From Antrihabitans auranticaus (GTDB taxonomy: Bacteria > Actinomycetota > Actinomycetes > Mycobacteriales > Mycobacteriaceae): a stretch of DNA of 64,000 nt. The DNA is taken from contig NZ_JAEMNW010000001.1 of NCBI RefSeq assembly GCF_016481275.1, positions 744,001 through 808,000 of the forward strand, read 5' to 3'. Each line of letters starts with the position of its first letter. Position 1 is the stretch's first letter. This document shows positions 18,094 to 25,763 of this stretch, piece after piece. The position numbers were made by a program, and so were the translations under genes. The notes under the pieces are model-generated. The model did not search any database. It saw only the letters and a program-made list of their open reading frames with translations, and was not told where the DNA came from.

Positions 18094-19236
18094 ATGACGA
18101 CAGAGACCGACCTCGACGCACCGGCTGATACCCGCGTCATGGGAATCGTGCACAAGGCCTTGCGTCGCGACCTGATTCGGGCAACCGAGGCGCTGACTAC
18201 CGCGCCCTACCCGTTCGACGCCCAGCGGATCGCAATCGCCGACCATCTGCAGTGGATGATGCGGTTCCTGCATCGGCACCACTCGTCGGAGGACGAACAC
18301 TTGTACCCGTTGGTTCGTGGGCGAAACGCTGCGGCAGCCGAACTGCTGGAGTCGATGGATTCCGATCACAGGTCGATCGAGCCTGCGATGGACGCGCTCG
18401 TCTCCGCAGCCGGGTCGTATCGAGATTCGGCAGCACTCCGCCAACAGGTGGTCGAAGCGATCGACAAGCTGGCCGATGTCCTGTTGCCGCACCTCGACCG
18501 CGAAGAGAACGAGATGATGCCCATCGTGTCGTCGACGATTACCGTCGCGGAGTGGGACCACTGGGACCAGGAGTACAACGTCAAACCGTTACCGCCGCTG
18601 GAGCTTTCGGACAGTGGCCTGTGGATCATGGACGGCCTCGACGACTCCGAGCGCACAGTGATCACGGACCTCGTACCCGCGATACCGCGGTGGATTATTC
18701 TCAACATCATGTCGCGGCGCTACCGGCGCGCCGCGTTCCGACGCTGGCGGACAAAGGAATTCACGTCTTTGCGGGCACCATTGCGGGGGCGCGTCGAGGC
18801 GGACGTGGCTGCGACGCCGGAGCAGGTCTGGGCCGTCCTGCGCGATGTCACACGGGTCGGCGAGTGGAGCCACGAATGCCGCTCTGCCCATTGGCTTTCC
18901 GGATCATCGGCAGCTGCGGTCGGCGCGCGGTTCCGGGGAAAGAGCAAGTCCGGATTCATGCGCTGGAGCAGACCCTGCACGATCACGTCCCTGACACCCG
19001 CCCGAGAGCTGGTGTGGGAGACACACGGTGGGATCTACGGCGACAACACGGAGTGGCGCTACGAATTGGAACCTACCGACTCAGGCACCCGGATCGTCCA
19101 GTCCTTCCGCGTCCTGAGCCTGCCTGTCTGGTTCGACCGCCTCATCTGGCGGATGGTGCCTCGTCACCACGACCGCACCGACGCCCTGCGGGGAGACCTC
19201 TCTCGCCTCGGCGAGCTGGCCGCACGGGCGGACTGA
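18094..19236 (+). CDS. Hemerythrin (HHE)-SRPBCC fusion protein
   Basis: A 380-residue two-domain protein. Residues about 15-150 form a hemerythrin-like four-helix bundle with iron-binding candidates H20, H60, H63, E67, H92, H133 and E137. After a linker, residues about 230-375 form an SRPBCC (START-like) hydrophobic-ligand domain (RGRVEADVAATPEQVW). The ATG at 18094 has a GAGGAGTGA site overlapping the TetR stop region. It may sense or carry oxygen or NO linked to a lipophilic ligand. Its TGA stop is the first triplet of a palindromic repeat. Confidence 0.85.
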   Translation: MTTETDLDAPADTRVMGIVHKALRRDLIRATEALTTAPYPFDAQRIAIADHLQWMMRFLHRHHSSEDEHLYPLVRGRNAAAAELLESMDSDHRSIEPAMDALVSAAGSYRDSAALRQQVVEAIDKLADVLLPHLDREENEMMPIVSSTITVAEWDHWDQEYNVKPLPPLELSDSGLWIMDGLDDSERTVITDLVPAIPRWIILNIMSRRYRRAAFRRWRTKEFTSLRAPLRGRVEADVAATPEQVWAVLRDVTRVGEWSHECRSAHWLSGSSAAAVGARFRGKSKSGFMRWSRPCTITSLTPARELVWETHGGIYGDNTEWRYELEPTDSGTRIVQSFRVLSLPVWFDRLIWRMVPRHHDRTDALRGDLSRLGELAARAD

Positions 19237-19270
19237 AGGAATTGCCCCGGAAAACGGTGCTTTTGCTTCA
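19234..19270 (-). repeat. Palindromic repeat, copy 1, at a convergent gene junction
   Basis: This is a 37-bp element. Read on the minus strand it matches the copy at 20192-20228 at 33 of 37 positions by my count. Here the right-hand arm has drifted, so 9 of 12 arm positions still pair. Its two ends supply the TGA stop codons of both convergent genes: the hemerythrin gene (19234-19236) and the DUF559 gene (19268-19270, minus strand). It may act as a bidirectional terminator. Confidence 0.7.
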
Positions 19271-20140
19271 GCCTTGCACAAGAGCCGACATCACCTCGGC
19301 GAGAACGACGTCCGGCTCGTATGTGACGTGATGCCAGGTGAATCGCAGTACACGCCAGCCTGCGTTCACCAACGTGTTCTGCCGCTCCAGGTCGTGTGCG
19401 AACCGGTCGGCGTCACGGTGCCACGCCCAACCGTCGACCTCGATAGCGAGGCGCTGCTCGGGAAAGGCAACGTCGATCTCGAAACCACGCGTCTTATAGT
19501 GCGCCTCCCAGCCTGTTACCCCTGCGCGACGCAGAATCTCCTGAAATCTGCGCTCGGCTTCGGACGCTCCGCCCTCACCTGCGGCCGCGAGGAGCGCTGC
19601 GGCTTTGGCAGCGCCACTGCGCGTCGAGTTGCGCTCGTGCACTACCTCGAGCATCCGCAGACTGGTGCGCTTCTGCAGTGCGCGGTCCATCATCACCGAC
19701 CCACTCCGCAATTCGACAGCAGCCTCGAGAACCGTCAGCGGAAGGATCGTCACAGGCATTGACCGCACCGTTTTCGTGTCGATGCTGTGCAGATCGCGAT
19801 GCCTGAGACGAACATTCGAACTGCGTCTGAGCCGGCGATGTGTGGGGATCGTGATCCAATGCTTGTGCGGCGGCCGGTCGATCAACTTCTGCCACCACGC
19901 TGCACTGGGGCCATATGCGACGGCGCCCTCGCCGGCGGCGTAGACGGCGGCCCGCAAGGAAACCGCGGAAGTCCTTTCCCGATCCGCTCGGATGAAGACA
20001 CCGGAATGCAGTCGTGCCCACTCGCCCGACGAGACACGCCGGTTGACGGCCGTGCTGGACATGCCGGCGTCGCGAGCCTGTGCGAGCGTGACAACGCCGT
20101 CCTGCAGGGCCATCGTCCTGTGAATTTCTTTCGGGGTCAC
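19268..20140 (-). CDS. AbiEi/DUF559-type protein (wHTH plus Vsr-like nuclease fold)
   Basis: A 290-residue protein. The N-terminal 60 residues look like the winged-helix antitoxin domain of type IV AbiEi proteins (GVVTLAQARDAGMSSTAV). The C-terminal third is a DUF559, Vsr/PD-(D/E)xK-like fold with EIDVAFPEQRLAIEVDG (D223, E234, D236), a downstream arginine, and GWRVLRFTW. Many actinobacterial genomes carry several such solitary genes; their role is not settled, with defence or regulation proposed. No AbiEii toxin partner is present. The GTG at 20140 is used; ATG at 20113 is possible. Inverted copies of a palindromic repeat bracket the gene. Confidence 0.75.
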   Translation of the reverse strand: MTPKEIHRTMALQDGVVTLAQARDAGMSSTAVNRRVSSGEWARLHSGVFIRADRERTSAVSLRAAVYAAGEGAVAYGPSAAWWQKLIDRPPHKHWITIPTHRRLRRSSNVRLRHRDLHSIDTKTVRSMPVTILPLTVLEAAVELRSGSVMMDRALQKRTSLRMLEVVHERNSTRSGAAKAAALLAAAGEGGASEAERRFQEILRRAGVTGWEAHYKTRGFEIDVAFPEQRLAIEVDGWAWHRDADRFAHDLERQNTLVNAGWRVLRFTWHHVTYEPDVVLAEVMSALVQG

Positions 20141-20191
20141 AGTGTGCTTGGACGCACGCTGATCCCGCGAGGTTCCTTGTGTTCGCCACTC

Positions 20192-20228
20192 TGAAGCAAA
20201 AGCACCGATTTCCGGGGCTTTTGCTTCA
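20192..20228 (+). repeat. Palindromic repeat, copy 2, strong stem-loop
   Basis: A 37-bp element with perfect 12-bp arms, TGAAGCAAAAGC at 20192-20203 and GCTTTTGCTTCA at 20217-20228, around a 13-nt loop. It lies in the 162-bp gap between the DUF559 gene and the divergent LLM oxidoreductase gene. It is inverted relative to copy 1 at 19234-19270. The stem could act as a terminator, a protein-binding site or a mobile palindromic element. Confidence 0.8.
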
Positions 20229-20302
20229 CTCTTGCCGAGGGTGGCCCACTCCTACCCCACGGGTATCTGGATTCGGGGTCGAGAGCGGGCCAAGCTCGAG
20301 GG

Positions 20303-21280
20303 ATGACTACACGCCGTCTCGCGGTTGCGCTGACTCCGATGGAAACCCGCCGCGACGTCATTGTCGAAACAGCCCTGCTCGCCGAGCGACTCGGGTACGA
20401 GGTCTTCTCCCTCGCCGAAGGCTGGGGTTACGACTCGACGCTGCTGCTGACCGAGATCGCGATGCGCACCGAGCGGATCAAACTGCTGCCGGGTGTTCTG
20501 TCGGTATGGAGCCGCTCACCCGCGACGCTGGCGATGGGCGCGTCGACGCTGCACGAAATCAGTGGTGGGCGGTCGATCCTGGGGCTCGGCACGAGCAGTC
20601 GCGCATTGACGGAAGGACTGCACGACCTCGAATTCACGGGGTGGACCAGCAAGTTGCGCGAGGTCACGACGGCTGTCCGGACGATGCTGGACGGCGGCAG
20701 GGCGCCGATCGACGACTCTCGCACCGCGCGGGCCCTCAAGCTCGGCCTCTCCCCCAAGCCCGACCTCCCGATCTGGATCGCGGCGAGCGGCAAGACTGCA
20801 ATCGAGGCCACAGCCGACCTCGCCGACGGCTGGTATCCGCTGTTTCTGACGCGGGAACGGCTGCGCAAGACTGCTGCCGAAATCAACGCGCGCCGAGGCG
20901 ATCGCGCACCGATCACCGTCGTCGCCGGGCCCTTCGCCGTCGCCGACCCCGATCCTGTTGTCGCACGCAACATTGCGGCGAGTTGCCTCGCCTGGTACAT
21001 CTGCGCGATGGGCGACGGGTACGCGCGGCTCATCGCCGGACAGGGTTTCAGCGCTGAGGTCGACGCCATCCGGGTTGCCAATCCGCGCCCGAGCCCGACC
21101 CACTCCGTGGTTCCGCCCGAGGCCCGTTCCGCCCTCGATGCACTGACCGCGTATGGCACCCCTACCGAACTGAAGGCGCAACTGGACGGATGGTCGACCG
21201 ACGCCGACATCCTCGGTATCGTGCTTCCTGCTGGAATACCCTGGGAGACAATCGAAGCCACGCTGACGGCGGCGGTCTAG
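20303..21280 (+). CDS. LLM-class (probably F420-dependent) oxidoreductase
   Basis: A 325-residue TIM-barrel protein of the luciferase-like monooxygenase superfamily. Recognisable elements are the early strand AVALTPME, SLAEGWGYDS, LLPGVLSVWSRSPATLAM, GRSILGLGTSS and PIWIAASG. In mycolic-acid actinobacteria such proteins usually use coenzyme F420. The substrate is unknown. The ATG at 20303 closely follows CGAGGG. The stop forms a CTAG overlap with the convergent esterase gene. Confidence 0.82.
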   Translation: MTTRRLAVALTPMETRRDVIVETALLAERLGYEVFSLAEGWGYDSTLLLTEIAMRTERIKLLPGVLSVWSRSPATLAMGASTLHEISGGRSILGLGTSSRALTEGLHDLEFTGWTSKLREVTTAVRTMLDGGRAPIDDSRTARALKLGLSPKPDLPIWIAASGKTAIEATADLADGWYPLFLTRERLRKTAAEINARRGDRAPITVVAGPFAVADPDPVVARNIAASCLAWYICAMGDGYARLIAGQGFSAEVDAIRVANPRPSPTHSVVPPEARSALDALTAYGTPTELKAQLDGWSTDADILGIVLPAGIPWETIEATLTAAV

Positions 21281-22554
21281 AGTTTCCCGGCCGCCATCCC
21301 GATCCGGCCCATCACGCCGAGCCACCCGAACGCTTCGGGGTAGACGACGGGCTTGCCGCTGGTGACGAAGCCGACCGCCAGTCCGCGACTCGGATCCGAA
21401 TAGCCGACCACGTTGGTGTAGCCGAGGTGCCCATATGCGTTCTCCGAGTCGGTACCGAAGAGGCTGAGCCGTTTGCCACCGAGCATGAAGCCATAGCTGT
21501 ACCCGATCGGGAAGCCGAGCGTGAAGTCGACGCGCTGATACGACTGCTTCACAACGGCTTTCCCGATCGTTTCCGGCTCGAAGATCCGGACGCCGTCGAG
21601 CTCCCCGCCGCGGCGCAGGAGCTCGTAGAAGCGGGACAACTCGTCCGCGGTCATCACCACGTTGCCGCCGGGGACGACCGCCGTCAGAAATCGCGGGTCA
21701 TTGCTCATCTCGACGGCCTTGTTGACGCTGGTACCGAGCAGCCGCGTCAACATCGTCGACACCGGAGGAAGAACGGGGAAACCCGTCACGTAGTTCGTCG
21801 CGACGGCCTGCAAATCCTCTTCCGCGACGCCGTAATTGCCCCACCGAAAGCCGAGCGGTTCGCAAATTTCGCGGGCGAGAACGTCGTGAATGTTGGAACC
21901 CGTCACGCGTTGGACCACTTCGCCCATGATCGCGCCGCCACTCAGCGCGTGGTACGCCTGCAGGCTGCCCGCCTTGCTCTGCGGTTTCGCATCGCACAGT
22001 GCTTCGAGAATGACCGCACGGTCTTGCACCGCTTCGAGGTTGACGACCTCCGACGGATGCAGTGGGACACCCGCACGATGGGACAGCACGTGCCCGATAG
22101 TGATGTCGCCCTTGCCATGTCGGCCGAACTCCGGAATGAAGTCGACGATGCGATCGCTCATCGAGAACTCGCCCCGCTGGGCGAGCAGATGGACGACCAT
22201 CGCCGTGACTGCCTTGGACGCCGAGTACAGGAGGAACGGCGTGGCCGTCGTCGCTCGAACTTTCGGGGTGTCGGGTTTGTCCTTCGGACCATTGCCGTGC
22301 GCGTAGCCGATCGATCGATGCAGGACGACGTGGCCGTTGCGACGCACGCACAGTCCCATCGCAGGATGCGCTCCGCCGCGATAGACGTCGACGACCCCAT
22401 CCCAGATGTCGTCGATGCCCTTTTGGGTCATTCCGGCGGCCGCTGGATCTTCTTCATCGCCGATATCGGTGACCAAAGCGATGTCGTCCGGCGTTCTGGA
22501 CCGCCGCAACGGGTCGGGAAGGTAGGGCAGTCTCGGCACCGTCGGCAGTCGCAC
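21277..22554 (-). CDS. Beta-lactamase-fold serine esterase (class C-like)
   Basis: A 425-residue serine hydrolase of the beta-lactamase/EstB family. The nucleophile motif SxxK is SASK (S111, K114), the Tyr motif is AYHALSG and the third motif is HLGYTN. Members with this arrangement are usually esterases or lipases rather than antibiotic hydrolases (mycobacterial LipE/LipL-type). No signal peptide is evident, so it is probably cytoplasmic. The GTG start is divergent from the methyltransferase gene, 38 bp apart. Confidence 0.85.
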   Translation of the reverse strand: MRLPTVPRLPYLPDPLRRSRTPDDIALVTDIGDEEDPAAAGMTQKGIDDIWDGVVDVYRGGAHPAMGLCVRRNGHVVLHRSIGYAHGNGPKDKPDTPKVRATTATPFLLYSASKAVTAMVVHLLAQRGEFSMSDRIVDFIPEFGRHGKGDITIGHVLSHRAGVPLHPSEVVNLEAVQDRAVILEALCDAKPQSKAGSLQAYHALSGGAIMGEVVQRVTGSNIHDVLAREICEPLGFRWGNYGVAEEDLQAVATNYVTGFPVLPPVSTMLTRLLGTSVNKAVEMSNDPRFLTAVVPGGNVVMTADELSRFYELLRRGGELDGVRIFEPETIGKAVVKQSYQRVDFTLGFPIGYSYGFMLGGKRLSLFGTDSENAYGHLGYTNVVGYSDPSRGLAVGFVTSGKPVVYPEAFGWLGVMGRIGMAAGKL

Positions 22555-22592
22555 GATTTCGATCGTAGTTTCTCGAGCCGCCGCGATGGATC

Positions 22593-23666
22593 ATGTTTGC
22601 TATGACTGCGAAAGCCGGCCATGACAGTTCGGGGGTGATGCTCGGTGGCGTCTACCGCGACGAGTCCGAAACCCAGCACGAGGCGGCCGCGGTCGGCTAC
22701 CGACTGATCGGTCCGGCGCTCGCCGATGTGAACCTGCCGGACGACCCCATCGTCATCGCGGACTTCGGTGCCGCGAACGGCAACAACAGCTTGCGGCCGC
22801 TGAACCTCGCGCTCGATTCGCTGTCGAATCGCAAGGTGCTCGTGCTGCACACCGACCTGCCGAACAACGACTTCGCGACCCTCTTCGACGTCGTCGAACA
22901 CTCCCCCGACTCGTACCTTCGGGACCGCAGCGGCGTTTTCCCGCTTGTGTCCGGACGCTCCTTCTACGAGCGGGTTCTTCCCGAATCGACGCTGACGTTC
23001 GGCTGGAGTTCGTCGGCGCTGCATTGGTTGAGTTCGGCGCCGGGCCCGATCCCCGACCACTTCTTCGTTCATCGGTCGGCGGACCGGTCTGCGGTCGACG
23101 CATATCACCAACGCTCACAACAGGACTGGTCGGCATTTCTCGCGCACAGAGCCGCCGAACTCGTGTCCGGCGGCGGGCTGGTGATCGTCGATGTGCTGCG
23201 CGACGACGATGGCCTGATGGGTGCCGAGGCCTTGTTCCAATGCCTTGCCGACACACTCGCCGAAGAGCATGCGAACGGCAGGATCACCGACGACGAATTC
23301 GCACGAGTCGTGTACCCGACATGGTTCCGCTCGGTGGCCGACATCGAGGAACCGTTTGCGCCACGTTTTGCATGCGATGCAGGCGAACTCGAACTGCTCG
23401 ACTGCGTCACGACGACACTGGCCGACCCGTTCGCCGCGCTTCTGACAAGTGACGACGTCGGCGCGTATGCGGCGAAGCATTCCGGATTCCTGCGCGCTTT
23501 TCTGACCCCGAGCTTCGAGTCGGCGCTCGACCCTGCTCGCGACTCGACAGCGAAGACCACTCTTCTCGATGGCGTGTGGCGCCGCACGGCCGAGTTGATC
23601 GCGGGGGCGCCACGCTCGGTTGCGCCCGCATACAAGCTCTCGGCCGTGCGGATCCGGAAGGTCTAG
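22593..23666 (+). CDS. SABATH-type SAM-dependent carboxyl methyltransferase
   Basis: A 357-residue protein resembling the SABATH family (plant salicylate/jasmonate methyltransferases) and the mycobacterial fatty-acid O-methyltransferase. The SAM-binding motif IADFGAANGNNSL matches the family pattern; LHTDLPNNDF, SSSALHWLS and FLAHRAAELVSGGGLVI are further family landmarks. It should methylate a carboxylate to a methyl ester. ATG 22593 or 22602 could be the start; neither has a strong ribosome site. The stop shares a CTAG with the convergent YeiH gene. Confidence 0.82.
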   Translation: MFAMTAKAGHDSSGVMLGGVYRDESETQHEAAAVGYRLIGPALADVNLPDDPIVIADFGAANGNNSLRPLNLALDSLSNRKVLVLHTDLPNNDFATLFDVVEHSPDSYLRDRSGVFPLVSGRSFYERVLPESTLTFGWSSSALHWLSSAPGPIPDHFFVHRSADRSAVDAYHQRSQQDWSAFLAHRAAELVSGGGLVIVDVLRDDDGLMGAEALFQCLADTLAEEHANGRITDDEFARVVYPTWFRSVADIEEPFAPRFACDAGELELLDCVTTTLADPFAALLTSDDVGAYAAKHSGFLRAFLTPSFESALDPARDSTAKTTLLDGVWRRTAELIAGAPRSVAPAYKLSAVRIRKV

Positions 23667-24772
23667 CTGGACGGAATCTCGAAGTTCGCGAACAGCACTG
23701 CGGCCAGGCCCAGCGCGACCACGATGTTCACCACCGTCGCGGACCCGAAGACAACCAACGGCCGCCACCCGGCGTCTCGCAGGCCCCTCGCGGAGAACTG
23801 CAGCCCGATGGAGACGAACGCGAATATCAAGAACCACGTCCGGAGGTCGTTGATGATCGTGATGTCGGCCTTCCCGCCGTCGGCGTACTTCACCCACAGG
23901 GTTCCGACGATCGACGCCGCGATAAATCCGAGCACGAACTTCGGGAAGCGCTCCCAGAAGTCGCGAACGGTTGGGCGCGGCGAGTTCTCGGTGCGGTCCA
24001 CGCGCAAGGCGAAGTAGGCCGTCAGCGCGATGGCGACGAAGCCGATCAGCGCGTTTTGCGTGGTTTTGACGATCGTCGCGATTGCCAGCGCATCTTCGCC
24101 CACGATGGCGCCGGATGCCGCAACTGCCGCCGTCGTGTCGATGTTGCCGCCGATCCAGGCACCGGCGACGACGTCGGACAAGCCGAATACGCCTGCCAGC
24201 CAGGGCAAGATGAAGATGGACGGCAGAGCGAAGACGATGACCAGCGATGCCGCGTAGGCGAGCTGCTCACGCTTGGCTTGCACGGCGCCGGCGGCAGCGA
24301 TCGCGGCACTGACACCGCAGATCGACACTGCCGCCGACAGCAAAGCACGCAGCTTCTCATCGAGGCCGAGCACGCCGCCGAGCCACCACGTGAAAAAGAA
24401 CACCGCGCTGATCAGCAACAGGGCCTGGATGATCGCCGGCCCGGCAGCCGTTGCGAGCACGGACAGATTGATCGACGCACCGAGCAGCACCAGCCCGGTC
24501 TTGATGAAGAACTCGGTACGGAAGCCTTCCGCGAGCCGCTCGCGTAGATCGAGTTTGCTGAGCACAAAGTTGCCGACCAAGCCGAGAATGATTGCGTAGA
24601 CGGGGAACTCGATGGATTTGGCAACTCGTTCGAGTGCAGTTCCATCTGCCCAGCCGGGTGCGCGGTCCTCGATGAGTCGTGTCAGGGCGCCGAGCACGAA
24701 CACGACGGCGACGCCCCCGACCGCCAGGGTGTGCTTCGTCTCGATCCGCTTGTTCGCCAGGGAGATGCTCAT
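23663..24772 (-). CDS. yeiH: YeiH/UPF0324 family putative sulfate exporter
   Basis: A 369-residue membrane protein with about ten transmembrane helices. It matches the YeiH (UPF0324) family, for example GLVLLGASINL, SICGVSAAIAAAGAV and WIGGNIDTTAAVAASGAIVG. The family is annotated as sulfate or anion exporters, but the substrate is poorly established. The ATG at 24772 overlaps the TGA of a 43-residue upstream reading frame (ATGA), so translation is coupled and the longer open frame upstream is not used. Confidence 0.85.
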   Translation of the reverse strand: MSISLANKRIETKHTLAVGGVAVVFVLGALTRLIEDRAPGWADGTALERVAKSIEFPVYAIILGLVGNFVLSKLDLRERLAEGFRTEFFIKTGLVLLGASINLSVLATAAGPAIIQALLLISAVFFFTWWLGGVLGLDEKLRALLSAAVSICGVSAAIAAAGAVQAKREQLAYAASLVIVFALPSIFILPWLAGVFGLSDVVAGAWIGGNIDTTAAVAASGAIVGEDALAIATIVKTTQNALIGFVAIALTAYFALRVDRTENSPRPTVRDFWERFPKFVLGFIAASIVGTLWVKYADGGKADITIINDLRTWFLIFAFVSIGLQFSARGLRDAGWRPLVVFGSATVVNIVVALGLAAVLFANFEIPSS

Positions 24773-24900
24773 GGGATCACGCCGGCGGGGATGAGCCCGA
24801 TGAACACGAGCGCGATGAGGGTCAGGCCCGCGATCACCGCGGCCCAATCTTCGGTGAACCAGGAGCGCGGGGGCTCGGCACCGGTCTCGTTGTCAGTCAT
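24769..24900 (-). CDS. Small single-TM protein translationally coupled to YeiH
   Basis: A 43-residue reading frame immediately upstream of yeiH. It begins MTDNETGAEPPRSWFTEDW and continues with one hydrophobic helix of about 20 residues ending in IPAGVIP. Its stop overlaps the yeiH ATG in an ATGA arrangement. The soluble N-terminal tail plus a single helix looks like an accessory subunit or the missing first helix of a YeiH-type transporter. Too short for most gene callers. Confidence 0.65.
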   Translation of the reverse strand: MTDNETGAEPPRSWFTEDWAAVIAGLTLIALVFIGLIPAGVIP

Positions 24901-25139
24901 GGCCTAGACAACACCAATCGTGGCCCGCGCAGTCACGGTTTATGCGCGACCTGATCCGAAGCGCGCGTGACGCACGGGGCAGTCGAGGTTGTGGCCCCGG
25001 CCGAGCGGGTCACCACGGCGGCGAAACGCCCGTGATCCCGCGACCACAGCCCACTCGAAACGGTCAACCACCCCCGCCCGGAGCGAAGCGCAGGGCACAT
25101 GTCGTTGACACAAGATCCGAATTAGCGTTCACTTCTTGC
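24901..25139. promoter_or_regulatory. Divergent intergenic region with TTGACA box
   Basis: This 239-bp gap lies between the YeiH unit and the TetR-crotonase operon. A consensus -35 TTGACA is at 25105-25110, followed by an AT-richer stretch that could hold the -10 for the TetR gene. No convincing -10 at 17 bp and no long palindrome is seen. Confidence 0.35.
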
Positions 25140-25763
25140 ATGGCCTACCGCCGAACCCCCGCTGTCCGGAAGCGTCTGGACGAGACGCGCGTCCGGATTG
25201 TTACTGCCGCAACGAGGTTGGTTGTGGAGGCCGGGTACGGCGGCTGCTCGGTCGCGGCTGTCGCGGAGGCTGCGGGGGTCGGGACGGGCACCATCTACGG
25301 GTTCTTCCCGAGCAAGGGCGAGTTGTTTGCCGAGGTGTTTCGGCACCGCGTATCGCGTGAGGTGGCTGCCGCTTCCGATGCGGGGCGGCAGGCGCTCGAA
25401 CAGGGGACGATCCGCGATTCGATCATGGCGTCGGTGAGCACCTTCTGCTCACGCGCGATGCGATCACCACGCTTCGCGTACGCGCTGATGGTGGAACCTG
25501 TCGACGCTGCCGTCGGCGCCGAACGCCTCGCGTTCCGGGACACGTTCAGCGACCTCCTGGCGAGCGCGATCGCGATCGGGATCGCCAATGGCGAACTGGT
25601 CGAACAAGATCCGCGGGTTACCGGCGCGGGAATCATCGGGGCAATCTCGGAGGTACTCATCGCGCCTTTGGCGCACGGGGTTGCCGAACCAGAGGTCGTG
25701 GCCCAATTGCTCGCATTTGTCGACCGTGCTATCGGCCACTCCGAAGGGAAATCTGTTGACTGA
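25140..25763 (+). CDS. TetR-family regulator of a crotonase operon
   Basis: A 207-residue regulator with helix-turn-helix at about residues 30-65 (SVAAVAEAAGVGTGTIYGFF) and an effector domain of the TetR_C type. The ATG at 25140 is used; the open frame upstream is not coding. Its stop overlaps the TTG start of the next gene, so it heads a three-gene operon with two crotonases. By analogy with fatty-acid and ring-degradation regulators, the ligand may be an acyl-CoA; this is inference. Confidence 0.85.
   Translation: MAYRRTPAVRKRLDETRVRIVTAATRLVVEAGYGGCSVAAVAEAAGVGTGTIYGFFPSKGELFAEVFRHRVSREVAAASDAGRQALEQGTIRDSIMASVSTFCSRAMRSPRFAYALMVEPVDAAVGAERLAFRDTFSDLLASAIAIGIANGELVEQDPRVTGAGIIGAISEVLIAPLAHGVAEPEVVAQLLAFVDRAIGHSEGKSVD

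Noticed and set aside
19268-20140. Type IV abortive-infection toxin-antitoxin system
   Set aside because: The AbiEi-like winged helix is present, but there is no AbiEii nucleotidyltransferase gene on either side, so a full system is not supported.
21277-22554. Antibiotic-resistance beta-lactamase
   Set aside because: SASK, AYHALS and HLGYTN fit the class C-like esterase family, and there is no signal peptide for periplasmic or secreted action.
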